Below, one piece after another: positions 9,466-16,638 of a stretch of 64,000 nucleotides of DNA (its first letter is position 1; the number at the start of each line of letters is the position of its first letter). A program made the position numbers and the translations under genes. The notes beneath the pieces were generated by a model. It ran no database searches and was not told the DNA's origin. It saw only the letters and a list, made by a program, of their open reading frames with translations. Origin of the DNA: Kurthia massiliensis (GTDB taxonomy: Bacteria; Bacillota; Bacilli; Bacillales_A; Planococcaceae); the NCBI RefSeq assembly GCF_000285555.1, contig NZ_HE611004.1, positions 1 to 64,000 of the forward strand, written 5' to 3'.

Positions 9466-9825
9466 TTACATCTCCTCAGGTGGTGTTAACATCGCAATTG
9501 GAATCGCTTCTTCACGTGTCGTGCCGCCAAGACGATAGCCCCATGCGTATACACCTTTTAAATAATCAATTTTGAAAAACACACCCGGGTCCCCTTCAAT
9601 ACGGTAAATGCCGCCGACTTTAAAATCGTCTGGGTTTAATAAAAATGAACTTGCTAAAATCGCTTTACGTTCGTAAACGGCAAATTCATTAATGATGCCT
9701 AGTTGTTCCGCCTTACGTGCTTTCTCTCTTAATAAACCGATTTCTGTACGTAATTCGGCTTCCGTCATTTCGCTATACTTCTTCATTTTCTTGCTGCTAC
9801 TAAAAACATATACAAAAGTATACAT
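9466..9825 (-). CDS. yfhH: DUF1811 protein YfhH with a transposon-modified 5' end
   Basis: The body resembles B. subtilis YfhH (DUF1811, about 104 residues), with motifs EKARKAEQLGIINEFAVYER and LKGVYAWGYR. The family N-terminus corresponds to ATG 9786 (MKKYSEM), but no SD stands before it. An in-frame ATG at 9825 has AGGAAA 7 nt upstream and adds 13 residues (MYTFVYVFSSSKK). That SD and extension lie in the right end of the adjacent TnpB element. The likely original SD (AGAAGGAG) survives at the recX end on the other side of the element. Length is 119 aa from 9825 or 106 aa from 9786. Confidence 0.75.
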   Translation of the reverse strand: MYTFVYVFSSSKKMKKYSEMTEAELRTEIGLLREKARKAEQLGIINEFAVYERKAILASSFLLNPDDFKVGGIYRIEGDPGVFFKIDYLKGVYAWGYRLGGTTREEAIPIAMLTPPEEM

Positions 9826-9960
9826 CTAGCTTTTTCCTGCTTCTTAGAATGCGTCCTCGGCACGTACTCCCTACTAACGTTTCGTATCACTCTCCACAGG
9901 CTTCAATTCCGATGTAGCCCACCGTACTATTCATTTAAACTGACACGAGCAATTCATATT
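9815..9960 (-). ncRNA. Candidate omega/reRNA at the tnpB right end
   Basis: The stretch after tnpB, overlapping its 3' end, carries on the minus strand ATCGGAATTGAAGCCTGTGG and AGGACGCATTCTAAGAAGC, conserved-looking right-end sequence of TnpB elements. In characterised systems the guide RNA comes from this end and its spacer is the flanking DNA, which here would be the 5' part of yfhH. The 5' and 3' limits given are estimates; existence of a processed RNA is inference from the family. Confidence 0.5.
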
Positions 9961-11104
9961 GTGTAGCTTGTTTTAAATTCATCGCAGCATTTAAATCTCG
10001 GTCTAACACTTGATGACAATTTACACATTCGTAAGTTCTATCTTTCAATGTTAAATCTACTTTGTTATGACCGCATACACTACATAATTTAGAACTCGGA
10101 TAAAAACGATTCACAAGGCGTAATTCAATACCATATGCTTCGCACTTCATTTGCAACTTCGTTCTAAAATTGAAGAAACCTTGTTGTGCAATCGCTTTTG
10201 ATGCTTTTGATAAATGTCTGTTTTTCATCATACCGCGCACATTTAGATCTTCTAATGCAATGAATGCTGGTTTGGTTTTCACCAAGTCATTCACAATGTG
10301 CTTCTGGTAGTTTTCTCGAATATTTGCTAGACGCTGATGTAACTTTTGTACGCGACAAATTTGTTTTTGTCGATTTTTAAAGTAGCAGTTTTCACCTACC
10401 TTTTTGTTTTGTTCGTAACTTCTACTCAATTTCCGTTGAGCATGTTTTAATCGTTTTTCAAGCTTTCTTACTTTATCTGTTTTATTGATATTTTTATAAA
10501 TCTTACCGTTACTCATGATGGCAAAATCTTTGATCCCTAAATCAATACCGATGCCTTCTGATTCCGGTGTTTGTTTTATGCAGTCAGGCACTTCGCATAA
10601 TACTGAAATATAGAATCGGTCAGCTTTTTGTGATACTGTACCACTTTTGATGACAGCACCTTTCGGAAGATAACCATATTCTTTCAATGTTACCCAACCG
10701 AGCGTTGGCACTTTGATTTGATGGCGTTTTACTTCAAAATCGGTCTGATTATTTTTGGGAAAGTAAGCTTTTACATCTTGACGTGCTTTTTTCTTGAAAC
10801 GAGGGTGTTTACTCAGCCCTTTAAAAAAGTTTTTATACGCACGTTCCGCGTTCATAATCGATTGCTTTACCGCTTTACTCGATACAGATTTTATCCACAA
10901 ATCTTGTTGACGCTGCTTCACGTGAATATTGTTTAACCATTTTGAAAAATCATAGCCGCTTATGAAAGATCTTCCTTCTTTATAGGCAGTTATATTCGTT
11001 GCAATATACATGTTGTAGACATAGCGACATACACCAAATGTTCTGATAAGTTTTTCACGTTGCCGGTCAGTTGGTTTTATTTCCAGCTTATAAGCCCGCT
11101 TCAT
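9935..11104 (-). CDS. tnpB: RNA-guided endonuclease TnpB, apparently intact
   Basis: A 389-residue IS605-family TnpB, ancestor-like relative of Cas12. The split RuvC triad is present: Asp in GIDLGIKDFA (about 188), Glu in ALEDLNVRGM (about 284) and Asp in LDRDLNAAMNL (about 368). The zinc ribbon has CSVCG and CVNC. The N-terminal helical/HTH start (MKRAYKLEIKPTDRQ) is normal and there is no frameshift or stop. An AAGGATG SD precedes the ATG. Known TnpBs cut DNA next to a short target-adjacent motif using the reRNA, helping element retention. Confidence 0.92.
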   Translation of the reverse strand: MKRAYKLEIKPTDRQREKLIRTFGVCRYVYNMYIATNITAYKEGRSFISGYDFSKWLNNIHVKQRQQDLWIKSVSSKAVKQSIMNAERAYKNFFKGLSKHPRFKKKARQDVKAYFPKNNQTDFEVKRHQIKVPTLGWVTLKEYGYLPKGAVIKSGTVSQKADRFYISVLCEVPDCIKQTPESEGIGIDLGIKDFAIMSNGKIYKNINKTDKVRKLEKRLKHAQRKLSRSYEQNKKVGENCYFKNRQKQICRVQKLHQRLANIRENYQKHIVNDLVKTKPAFIALEDLNVRGMMKNRHLSKASKAIAQQGFFNFRTKLQMKCEAYGIELRLVNRFYPSSKLCSVCGHNKVDLTLKDRTYECVNCHQVLDRDLNAAMNLKQATQYELLVSV

Positions 11105-11189
11105 TCCTTAGCATCCTTTCACCTGATTTTAACGAGATATCATTTTATACATATATACCCATTTGTCTATTTTTTTGTCTACTGTTTTA

Positions 11190-11987
11190 TTACTCCTTCT
11201 GTTCTATAAATGTGTCGATCACGTCGCCAGGGAAGCCCTTTTGATAAAGCGCCTGTTTCACCTTCATATGCAAGTCGTAACCTGAAAACTTCGACGCATA
11301 TTTGCGCCACGCTTTTTCGCCTTGCACCTCAACTAGCACTGACCAATCATCTTCCGCTTTTGAAAAATCAATTTGTGCGATAACTTGTTCAATAATCGCA
11401 AAGCTATACCCTTTACGCAAGAGAAATTCTTGAATTTTTTGCTTTTGCTGCATCGGTGTCTTTTTCGTCTCTTGGCGCAATTTTTTATCGGCAAGTTCTG
11501 TCGCAAGTTTCAATTGCTCCGCTTCATCAAAATGCGCGAGCGCTTGTTGTTGTGTATCGTCATCGATGCCTTTACGTTTCAACTCTTGTTGAATCGCACG
11601 CGGGCCTTTTTTCATCGTATTTTTTTTCGTATCGACAAATGCCTTTGAATATTCCGCATCGTTTAAAAAGCCGAGACGCGTCAATTTATGAATGGCTTCG
11701 TTAATGACCGCTTCACCAAACTCCGCTGCGAGTAACTTTTTGCGCACTTCATCTTCGCTACGCATTTGATACGTTAAATAACCGAGCGCGCGATTAAATG
11801 CACGCGATACTTCATCGTCAAATCCGATGTCACCGATCGTCCATTCGTCGAGCGTCTTCCCTTTTGTGAGGCCGTATTGCACGAGAATATTTTCATCGAC
11901 ACTGAAAGCATATTCTTCATTGACGTAAATGTTATAGCGCTCTTCATTTCGCTTTTGGCGCGTAATTTTCGTAATGACTTTCGGCAT
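11190..11987 (-). CDS. recX: Recombination regulator RecX
   Basis: A 265-residue RecX, which binds RecA filaments and modulates recombination. The length fits Bacillales RecX (about 264), and the protein shows the three-helix repeats, e.g. SEDEVRKKLLA, LGFLNDAEYSKAFV and KGPRAIQQELKRKGI. The start at ATG 11987 has AAAGGGGTG upstream; the frame to 12038 enters the promoter. It is divergent from yfhF. Its end carries an orphan AGAAGGAG just before the stop, likely the former SD of yfhH before TnpB insertion. Confidence 0.93.
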   Translation of the reverse strand: MPKVITKITRQKRNEERYNIYVNEEYAFSVDENILVQYGLTKGKTLDEWTIGDIGFDDEVSRAFNRALGYLTYQMRSEDEVRKKLLAAEFGEAVINEAIHKLTRLGFLNDAEYSKAFVDTKKNTMKKGPRAIQQELKRKGIDDDTQQQALAHFDEAEQLKLATELADKKLRQETKKTPMQQKQKIQEFLLRKGYSFAIIEQVIAQIDFSKAEDDWSVLVEVQGEKAWRKYASKFSGYDLHMKVKQALYQKGFPGDVIDTFIEQKE

Positions 11988-12094
11988 ACGTCCACCCCTT
12001 TCTTTTGATAGTATACCTGTTTTTAGTTGAAACTTCACGGTCGTACACTCGATAATAGAAGTAGAATGACGAACATTTTAAGGGAGGGTTTTTC

Positions 12095-12994
12095 ATGAAA
12101 ATTGCGATTACAGGTGGTACTGGCTTAGTCGGTACAAAACTGACGAACATTTTAAAAGCACACGGGCATGACATCATCATTTTAACGCGCAGCACGAACG
12201 ATTCAAAAGATGGTATCGAATACGTTCAATGGTTAGCAGACGAAGCGACGCCAGAAATTTATTTAGAAGGCATTGATGCTATCGTCAACTTAGCAGGTGT
12301 ATCGTTAAATGAAGGACGATGGACAGACGAACGAAAAGCAGCGATTTACAATAGTCGTCAAGATGCGACGAACGAAGTGCTGCGTATTATTCGTGCGCTA
12401 GAGAAAAAACCGCGCGTGCTCGTCAATGCAAGTGCAATCGGTATATATCCAGCTTCTCAACAAGCAGAATATACCGAGCAATCAACGGAACAAGCGCATG
12501 ATTTCTTAGGAAAAACGGTGAAAATGTGGGAAGGACTTGCCGATCAAGCGGCCGAAGACAATGTCCGCGTCGTCAAAACGCGCTTCGGTGTCATTTTTGA
12601 TAAAGACGCTGGCGCATTCCCACTCCTCGCAAAACCATACAAAATGGGCGTCGGCGGTACACTCGGTGACGGTATGCAATGGGTGTCATGGGTGCACGTA
12701 GAAGATGTTGCACGCGCACTCGCCTTTTGTTTAATGGAAGACGATATCGAAGGCGTCGTCAATGTTACTGCGCCGTATCCGATTCGCATGAAACAAGTCG
12801 GCGACGCCATCGCGAGCGTTTTACAAAAGAAAAGCTGGCTTCCTGTTCCCGAAGCTGCTTTAAAACTTGCACTCGGTGAAAAAAGCCAACTCGTCGTCGA
12901 AGGTCAAAAAGTGATGCCAACTGTACTAGCTGCATATGGCTACGAATTTAATTATCCGACGATTAATAAAGCACTCTCTCAGTTATTACTATAA
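12095..12994 (+). CDS. yfhF: TIGR01777-type NAD-dependent epimerase (YfhF-like)
   Basis: A 299-residue short-chain dehydrogenase/epimerase-like protein. The N-terminal Rossmann motif is TGGTGLVGTKL; NLAGVSLNEGRW and SASAIGIYPA-like segments (here NASAIGIYPA) and the DUF1731 C-terminal region (QVVEG-type end) are characteristic of the family. The substrate is unknown; the second catalytic residue pattern differs from classical epimerases. AAGGGAGGG SD precedes the ATG. Single gene, divergent from recX, with its own terminator. Confidence 0.85.
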   Translation: MKIAITGGTGLVGTKLTNILKAHGHDIIILTRSTNDSKDGIEYVQWLADEATPEIYLEGIDAIVNLAGVSLNEGRWTDERKAAIYNSRQDATNEVLRIIRALEKKPRVLVNASAIGIYPASQQAEYTEQSTEQAHDFLGKTVKMWEGLADQAAEDNVRVVKTRFGVIFDKDAGAFPLLAKPYKMGVGGTLGDGMQWVSWVHVEDVARALAFCLMEDDIEGVVNVTAPYPIRMKQVGDAIASVLQKKSWLPVPEAALKLALGEKSQLVVEGQKVMPTVLAAYGYEFNYPTINKALSQLLL

Positions 12995-13002
12995 ACATAC
13001 GA

Positions 13003-13031
13003 AAGAATCCTCCGACGAGGGTTCTTTTTTT
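13003..13031 (+). terminator. Terminator after yfhF
   Basis: GAAtCCTC / GAGGgTTC stem with a 4-nt loop followed by TTTTTTT. Confidence 0.8.
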
Positions 13032-13137
13032 GTCTTACAATGGACACTTGCCACAACCGTTTAAGACATAATTTCTTTTATTCAACAATTAGTTTCGTTA
13101 TAATGGAGAAATGAATTCAGAAAAGGACGTGTCAAAC

Positions 13138-14514
13138 TTGCAACAACAAACAATCATGTCGGTCGGAAAACGTATTCCACTGAACATTAAAAAACTAGGG
13201 ATTAACGGTGAAGGGATCGGTTATTATAAACGCAACATCGTTTTCGTACCTGGCGCTATTACTGGTGAAGAAGTATATGTAGAATTAACAAAAGTCGCGG
13301 GCGGTTATTCAGAAGGTAAAATTTTAAAAGTACAAAAACGTTCAAAACATCGCGTGACACCCCCTTGTCCTGTATACGATGAGTGTGGCGGTTGCCAATT
13401 ACAACATATGAAATACGAATTACAATTAAAAGCAAAACGTGATATCGTTTCACAAGCGCTTGCAAAATACGTTGGCAACAGCGCGAAAAAATGGGATTTA
13501 CGCCATACAATCGGTATGGATAACCCTTGGAACTACCGCAACAAAAGCGCATTCCAAGCACGTCAATCAGGCGACAAAATTTTAGCAGGTCTTTACGCTG
13601 AAAACAGCCATAAATTGTTAGACATCGAAGATTGCGCAGTACAACACCCGATGACAGCAAAAATGACGAACAAAGTAAAACGTATCGCACAAGAATTAAA
13701 CGTTCCAGCATTTAACGAAAAAACGAATAAAGGGATTCTTCGTACGATCGTTGTCCGCACTGGGATTAAAACAGGTGAAACGCAAATCGTCCTTGTGACG
13801 ACTGTGAAAGATTTCGATAAAAAAGACGAACTTGTCGAACGCATTAAAGCGCTAGATACGAAAGTCGTTTCAGTAACGCAAAACATTAAAGAAGACGAAT
13901 CACCACTTGTATTCGGTGAAAAAACGATCGTGTTAGCTGGTAAAGAAACGATTCGTGAAGAACTTGGCCAATTTGCATTCAACTTATCTTCTCGTACGTT
14001 CTTCCAATTGAACCCGACACAAACGGTTCATTTATACAATCAAATTAAAAAAGCAGCCGCTTTAACTGGTAAAGAATCAATCGTCGATGCATATTGCGGC
14101 GTTGGTACAATCGGTCTTTGGTTATCAAAAGGCGCACAAGAAATTCGCGGTATGGACGTCATTCCTGAATCAATCGAAGATGCGAAGAAAAATGCGAAAA
14201 ACTACAACGTAAAAAACGCAACGTACGTACAAGGTACAGCGGAATATTGGTTAGAAGAATGGCGCTTAGACGGCTTCGTTCCTGACGTAATTACAGTTGA
14301 CCCACCACGTACTGGTTTAGAAGATAGCTTCATCGATACGATGTTAGTATTACGTCCAGAACGGATCGTCTACACTTCTTGCAACCCATCAACACTTGCA
14401 AAAGATTTAGCACAACTAACAGAAATGTATGACGTTCAATACATTCAACCAGTCGACATGTTCCCACAAACGGCACACGTTGAAACGGTGACATTGTTAA
14501 CACTAAAAAAATAA
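13138..14514 (+). CDS. 23S rRNA uracil-5-methyltransferase, RlmCD/RumA family (copy 1)
   Basis: A 458-residue SAM-dependent methyltransferase making m5U in RNA. It has an N-terminal TRAM domain (to about 65), an iron-sulfur cysteine set (CPVYDECGGC plus a later Cys), SAM motif DAYCGVGTIGL, DPPRTGL, and the catalytic Cys in TSCNPST. The start is placed at TTG 13138 with AAAAGGACG upstream: the ATG at 13111 lies only 6 bp after a TATAAT -10 (13099-13104), so it would be at or before the transcript start. A paralogue lies at 42113-43474; B. subtilis also has two, YefA and YfjO. Confidence 0.9.
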   Translation: MQQQTIMSVGKRIPLNIKKLGINGEGIGYYKRNIVFVPGAITGEEVYVELTKVAGGYSEGKILKVQKRSKHRVTPPCPVYDECGGCQLQHMKYELQLKAKRDIVSQALAKYVGNSAKKWDLRHTIGMDNPWNYRNKSAFQARQSGDKILAGLYAENSHKLLDIEDCAVQHPMTAKMTNKVKRIAQELNVPAFNEKTNKGILRTIVVRTGIKTGETQIVLVTTVKDFDKKDELVERIKALDTKVVSVTQNIKEDESPLVFGEKTIVLAGKETIREELGQFAFNLSSRTFFQLNPTQTVHLYNQIKKAAALTGKESIVDAYCGVGTIGLWLSKGAQEIRGMDVIPESIEDAKKNAKNYNVKNATYVQGTAEYWLEEWRLDGFVPDVITVDPPRTGLEDSFIDTMLVLRPERIVYTSCNPSTLAKDLAQLTEMYDVQYIQPVDMFPQTAHVETVTLLTLKK

Positions 14515-14526
14515 CAACATACAAAA

Positions 14527-14562
14527 AAAGGTGATGTGCACAAAGCACATCACCTTTTTTTA
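14527..14562. terminator. Bidirectional terminator between rlmCD copy 1 and MFS gene
   Basis: A perfect 10-bp stem GGTGATGTGC / GCACATCACC, loop acaaa, with A and T runs on the two sides. Confidence 0.92.
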
Positions 14563-14564
14563 AT

Positions 14565-15728
14565 TTATGACGCTAACGGACGCGTACGTTTTACCCCGAC
14601 GACGATAAAAATAACGAATAACAGTAGTGATACGAGCGTTAAATAACTCATATCGACATGTTCTACGAAAGCGCCGCCTAAAAATGGTCCTGATAAACTA
14701 CCGATACTAAAGAAAATACTGCAAATTAAATTACCGGTTGGCAATAAATCTTTCGGCGTTAAATCAGCCATAAACGAAATACCGAGCGAATACATCGACC
14801 CACAGCACATACCGGCGCATAAGAAAGCGATAAGTACGAGCCATTCATTAAATTCAACGAACGTTGCGAACATAAACATTACGGCCCCACCGAGCAAACC
14901 GAACGTCACGACTTTATGACGACCGATGCGATCCCCAAGTGTTCCGAGTGGCACTTGTGTCGAAATCGCGCCGATAGAAAATGCAGATAAAATCCACGTA
15001 ACAATCGATACATCAAACTGTTGACGTAGCGCATACACAGGGAATATCGCATTTAATGATGATTCTAAAAAGCCATAAACGAGTGGCGGTAAAAACGCGA
15101 CCCACGCATACTTCAACGTTAATTTATAACGTTGCCATGCATTCGTATGATCGCTCGTCACATCAATCGGTGTAGGACGATCATTTTTCACCGTAAAGAC
15201 GAGTGCCCACGCGATTAAGCAACACAACGTTGAGACGATGAACGGTAAGCTCTCCGCAATGTCAACGAGTGATACGAGCAATGGTCCAACAGCGAAGCCG
15301 ACGCCGAAAGACATACCGTAAATCGCAATTTTTTTCCCAAGTTCATCAGGGCGTGCTGTACTCGTAATCCACGTTTGTGACGCAAAATGGAGCATATTAT
15401 CTCCAATGCCGATTAATAAACGTAAAATAAACCAAAACAATAAACTTTTCCAAAGTGGGAACAGCGCGAGTGATAATAATACGAGCCCCCCACCGACTAA
15501 AATAATCGGTTTATAGCCGAACTTTCGTAGCGGCTTTTCAATAAATGGTGAAATAATCAACGTTCCGATATAAAGGCCTGTCGCATTTAAACCATTCAAT
15601 GAAGATGATACGCCGTCCCGTTCAAAAATAACGGAAATGAGCGGCAATAACATCCCTTGCGAAAAACCAGAAATCGAAACGATGGCGACTAACACCCAAA
15701 ATCGTTTCTTTTCATATGTATGTTGCAA
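14565..15728 (-). CDS. MFS efflux transporter (YfkF-like)
   Basis: A 387-residue, twelve-helix major facilitator with the motif-A-like loop GTLGDRIGRHK between helices of the second half and an N-terminal SGFSQGMLLPLIS helix, resembling drug/metabolite exporters such as B. subtilis YfkF; substrate unknown. It starts at TTG 15728, 9 nt after a GGGGG SD. It is preceded by a roughly 350-nt leader transcript that ends in a terminator about 55 bp before this start (see 15782-16131), so expression probably depends on read-through. It is convergent with rlmCD copy 1. Confidence 0.85.
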   Translation of the reverse strand: MQHTYEKKRFWVLVAIVSISGFSQGMLLPLISVIFERDGVSSSLNGLNATGLYIGTLIISPFIEKPLRKFGYKPIILVGGGLVLLSLALFPLWKSLLFWFILRLLIGIGDNMLHFASQTWITSTARPDELGKKIAIYGMSFGVGFAVGPLLVSLVDIAESLPFIVSTLCCLIAWALVFTVKNDRPTPIDVTSDHTNAWQRYKLTLKYAWVAFLPPLVYGFLESSLNAIFPVYALRQQFDVSIVTWILSAFSIGAISTQVPLGTLGDRIGRHKVVTFGLLGGAVMFMFATFVEFNEWLVLIAFLCAGMCCGSMYSLGISFMADLTPKDLLPTGNLICSIFFSIGSLSGPFLGGAFVEHVDMSYLTLVSLLLFVIFIVVGVKRTRPLAS

Positions 15729-15781
15729 AATGTTGCTCCCCCTTGATATGAAGTCATCCTACTATAACAAAATTTACGGCA

Positions 15782-15824
15782 TAGAAAAAGACTCAGACAC
15801 ATCTACAAAGTAGGAGTTCTGAGC
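15782..15824 (-). terminator. Intrinsic terminator at the end of the MFS leader
   Basis: On the minus strand GGCTCAGA...TCTGAGTC, with an inner CTAC-ttt-GTAG hairpin, runs into CTTTTTCT. The CTCCT in its 5' arm is complementary to the AGGAG of the upstream repeat motifs, so an antiterminator is conceivable. Confidence 0.8.
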
Positions 15825-15913
15825 CTTGTTAACTTTTCATCGTCATATTCATTTGTATTAAACTTGATCATCGGCAAATGTTAATAGTGTCTGATTACCG
15901 ACTTCGGGTTTAA

Positions 15914-15939
15914 TGTACCTCCTTCGGTTTGCTTACGTG
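15914..15939 (-). repeat. Leader repeat copy B
   Basis: Minus strand CACGTAAGCAAACCGAAGG followed by AGGTACA. It matches copy A (16109-16136) except for two substitutions and two 1-nt gaps. No ATG, GTG or TTG follows at normal SD spacing; an ATT does, opening a frame of 18 codons to a stop, which is weak evidence for a peptide. Confidence 0.7.
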
Positions 15940-16108
15940 TTTTAATAATTGACAGTTGTTCTAGTGTGGGCGCCTCGTGATGCGCGTGGTTTGTCCCTTT
16001 GAACGGTCATTGTGGATACTTACAAGAACCAACACATGTCATTACCTACGCGTCATTCACTTCAGAAAAGGGCATCCATATACGTTTTATAAGTTGGTGT
16101 TATCGTAC

Positions 16109-16136
16109 TGTACCCTCCTTCCGTTTAGCTTACATG
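16109..16136 (-). repeat. Leader repeat copy A, at the predicted 5' end of the transcript
   Basis: Minus strand CATGTAAGCTAAACGGAAGG followed by AGGGTACA, the partner of copy B. It begins at the predicted transcription start. Confidence 0.7.
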
Positions 16137-16137
16137 C

Positions 16138-16166
16138 ATCATATCATATGTACTTATTTTTGTAAA
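16138..16166 (-). promoter_or_regulatory. Promoter of the MFS leader
   Basis: -35 TTTACA (16161-16166), 17-bp spacer, -10 TATGAT (16138-16143). The start would be near 16131. Confidence 0.75.
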
Positions 16167-16222
16167 CATTTAAAATAATCAGAATATTAATTTCCTTAAT
16201 AAGTCCTACATACTTTTTGGCG

Positions 16223-16251
16223 TTGAATTTATAAGTTATATCGGCTATGCT
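16223..16251 (+). promoter_or_regulatory. Promoter of the SE1561-family gene
   Basis: -35 TTGAAT (16223-16228), 17-bp spacer, -10 TATGCT (16246-16251), 26 bp before the start codon. Confidence 0.6.
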
Positions 16252-16277
16252 AAAGCTAACTATCGGAGGTGCCTCAT

Positions 16278-16454
16278 ATGAAACCAATTCAAGATAAAGA
16301 CCAACAAGTTAAGTACTTGAAGGACCGTCTACAAATGTTCGTTGAAGTATTAGATTCAATTGATCCTGAAACGACTGAATTAGAAGATATCGACCGTTTA
16401 ATTTCAATGGTGGATGATTTAGAAGAAAAAATGGATCAATTTAAACACCGCTAG
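16278..16454 (+). CDS. SE1561-family small acidic protein
   Basis: A 58-residue, predicted all-helical, acidic protein with LQMFVEVLDSIDPETTELED and LEEKMDQFK, the pattern of the SE1561 family of conserved small Bacillales proteins of unknown function. ATG 16278 is chosen with GGAGGT 7 nt upstream; an in-frame GTG at 16269 overlaps the SD. It has its own promoter and terminator and is divergent from the MFS leader. No membrane or signal segment. Confidence 0.8.
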   Translation: MKPIQDKDQQVKYLKDRLQMFVEVLDSIDPETTELEDIDRLISMVDDLEEKMDQFKHR

Positions 16455-16460
16455 TCATAT

Positions 16461-16493
16461 AAAAAGCGCATAGCACCAGCTATGCGCTTTTTT
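16461..16493 (+). terminator. Terminator after the SE1561-family gene
   Basis: Perfect stem AAAAGCGCATAGC / GCTATGCGCTTTT with loop acca and a T run. Confidence 0.92.
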
Positions 16494-16597
16494 GCAACCT
16501 CTTTTTTCGTTAAAAATACACAAAACATGTCTTATTTGCTACTTTTGCACATTATTTTCTACATATCTATTCTATCTTTCTATTTTTCTCTATATAA

Positions 16598-16611
16598 TGA
16601 AAGTGATTTCA
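16598..16611 (+). promoter_or_regulatory. cre-like site at the fumarase promoter
   Basis: TGAAAGTGATTTCA differs from the CcpA consensus TGNAANCGNWNNCW at one fixed base. It abuts a TATAAT -10 (16593-16598), a position suited to repression. No good -35 is seen. Confidence 0.4.
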
Positions 16612-16638
16612 AACTTTATTGTTGAGGGGGATTTTTGA

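Larger units (their letters stand above)
9800..11170 (-). mobile_element. IS200/IS605-type element carrying only tnpB (boundaries approximate)
   Basis: About 1.37 kb between recX and yfhH, genes that are normally near-adjacent. It holds an intact tnpB and no tnpA, with subterminal hairpins rather than inverted repeats: TATAC-tttt-GTATA near 9802-9815 at the right end, and a TATATATGTATA stretch near 11150 at the left end. The exact ends and target tetranucleotide cannot be fixed without an empty-site sequence. It would need a TnpA in trans to move. Confidence 0.7.
15782..16131 (-). ncRNA. Unidentified structured leader/attenuator RNA upstream of the MFS gene
   Basis: A minus-strand transcription unit with a clear promoter (16138-16166), about 350 nt without a convincing gene, and an intrinsic terminator (15782-15824) just before the MFS SD. 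It contains two near-identical copies of a motif with an SD-like GAAGGAGG (15914-15939 and 16109-16136). The second copy lies in a hairpin closed by ACCGA/TCGGT. Competing helices can be drawn in the middle, e.g. ACTTATAA/TTGTAAGT against TGGAT/ATCCA. It does not match TPP, T-box, lysine, M-box, guanidine, ZTP, glmS, 6S, RNase P or tmRNA patterns that I know. It may be a riboswitch, a translation-coupled attenuator, or a free small RNA. Confidence 0.6.

Noticed and set aside
13593-13982. 129-codon minus-strand frame within rlmCD copy 1
   Set aside because: Shadow frame caused by codon bias.
15865-15914. Leader peptide starting at ATT after repeat copy B
   Set aside because: ATT is a very rare start, and copy A has no equivalent frame; kept only as a hypothesis in the leader entry, not called as a CDS.
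15977-16165. 62-codon plus-strand ORF in the MFS leader region
   Set aside because: No SD, composition unlike a protein, and it runs antisense across the promoter and first repeat of the leader; the region behaves like RNA.
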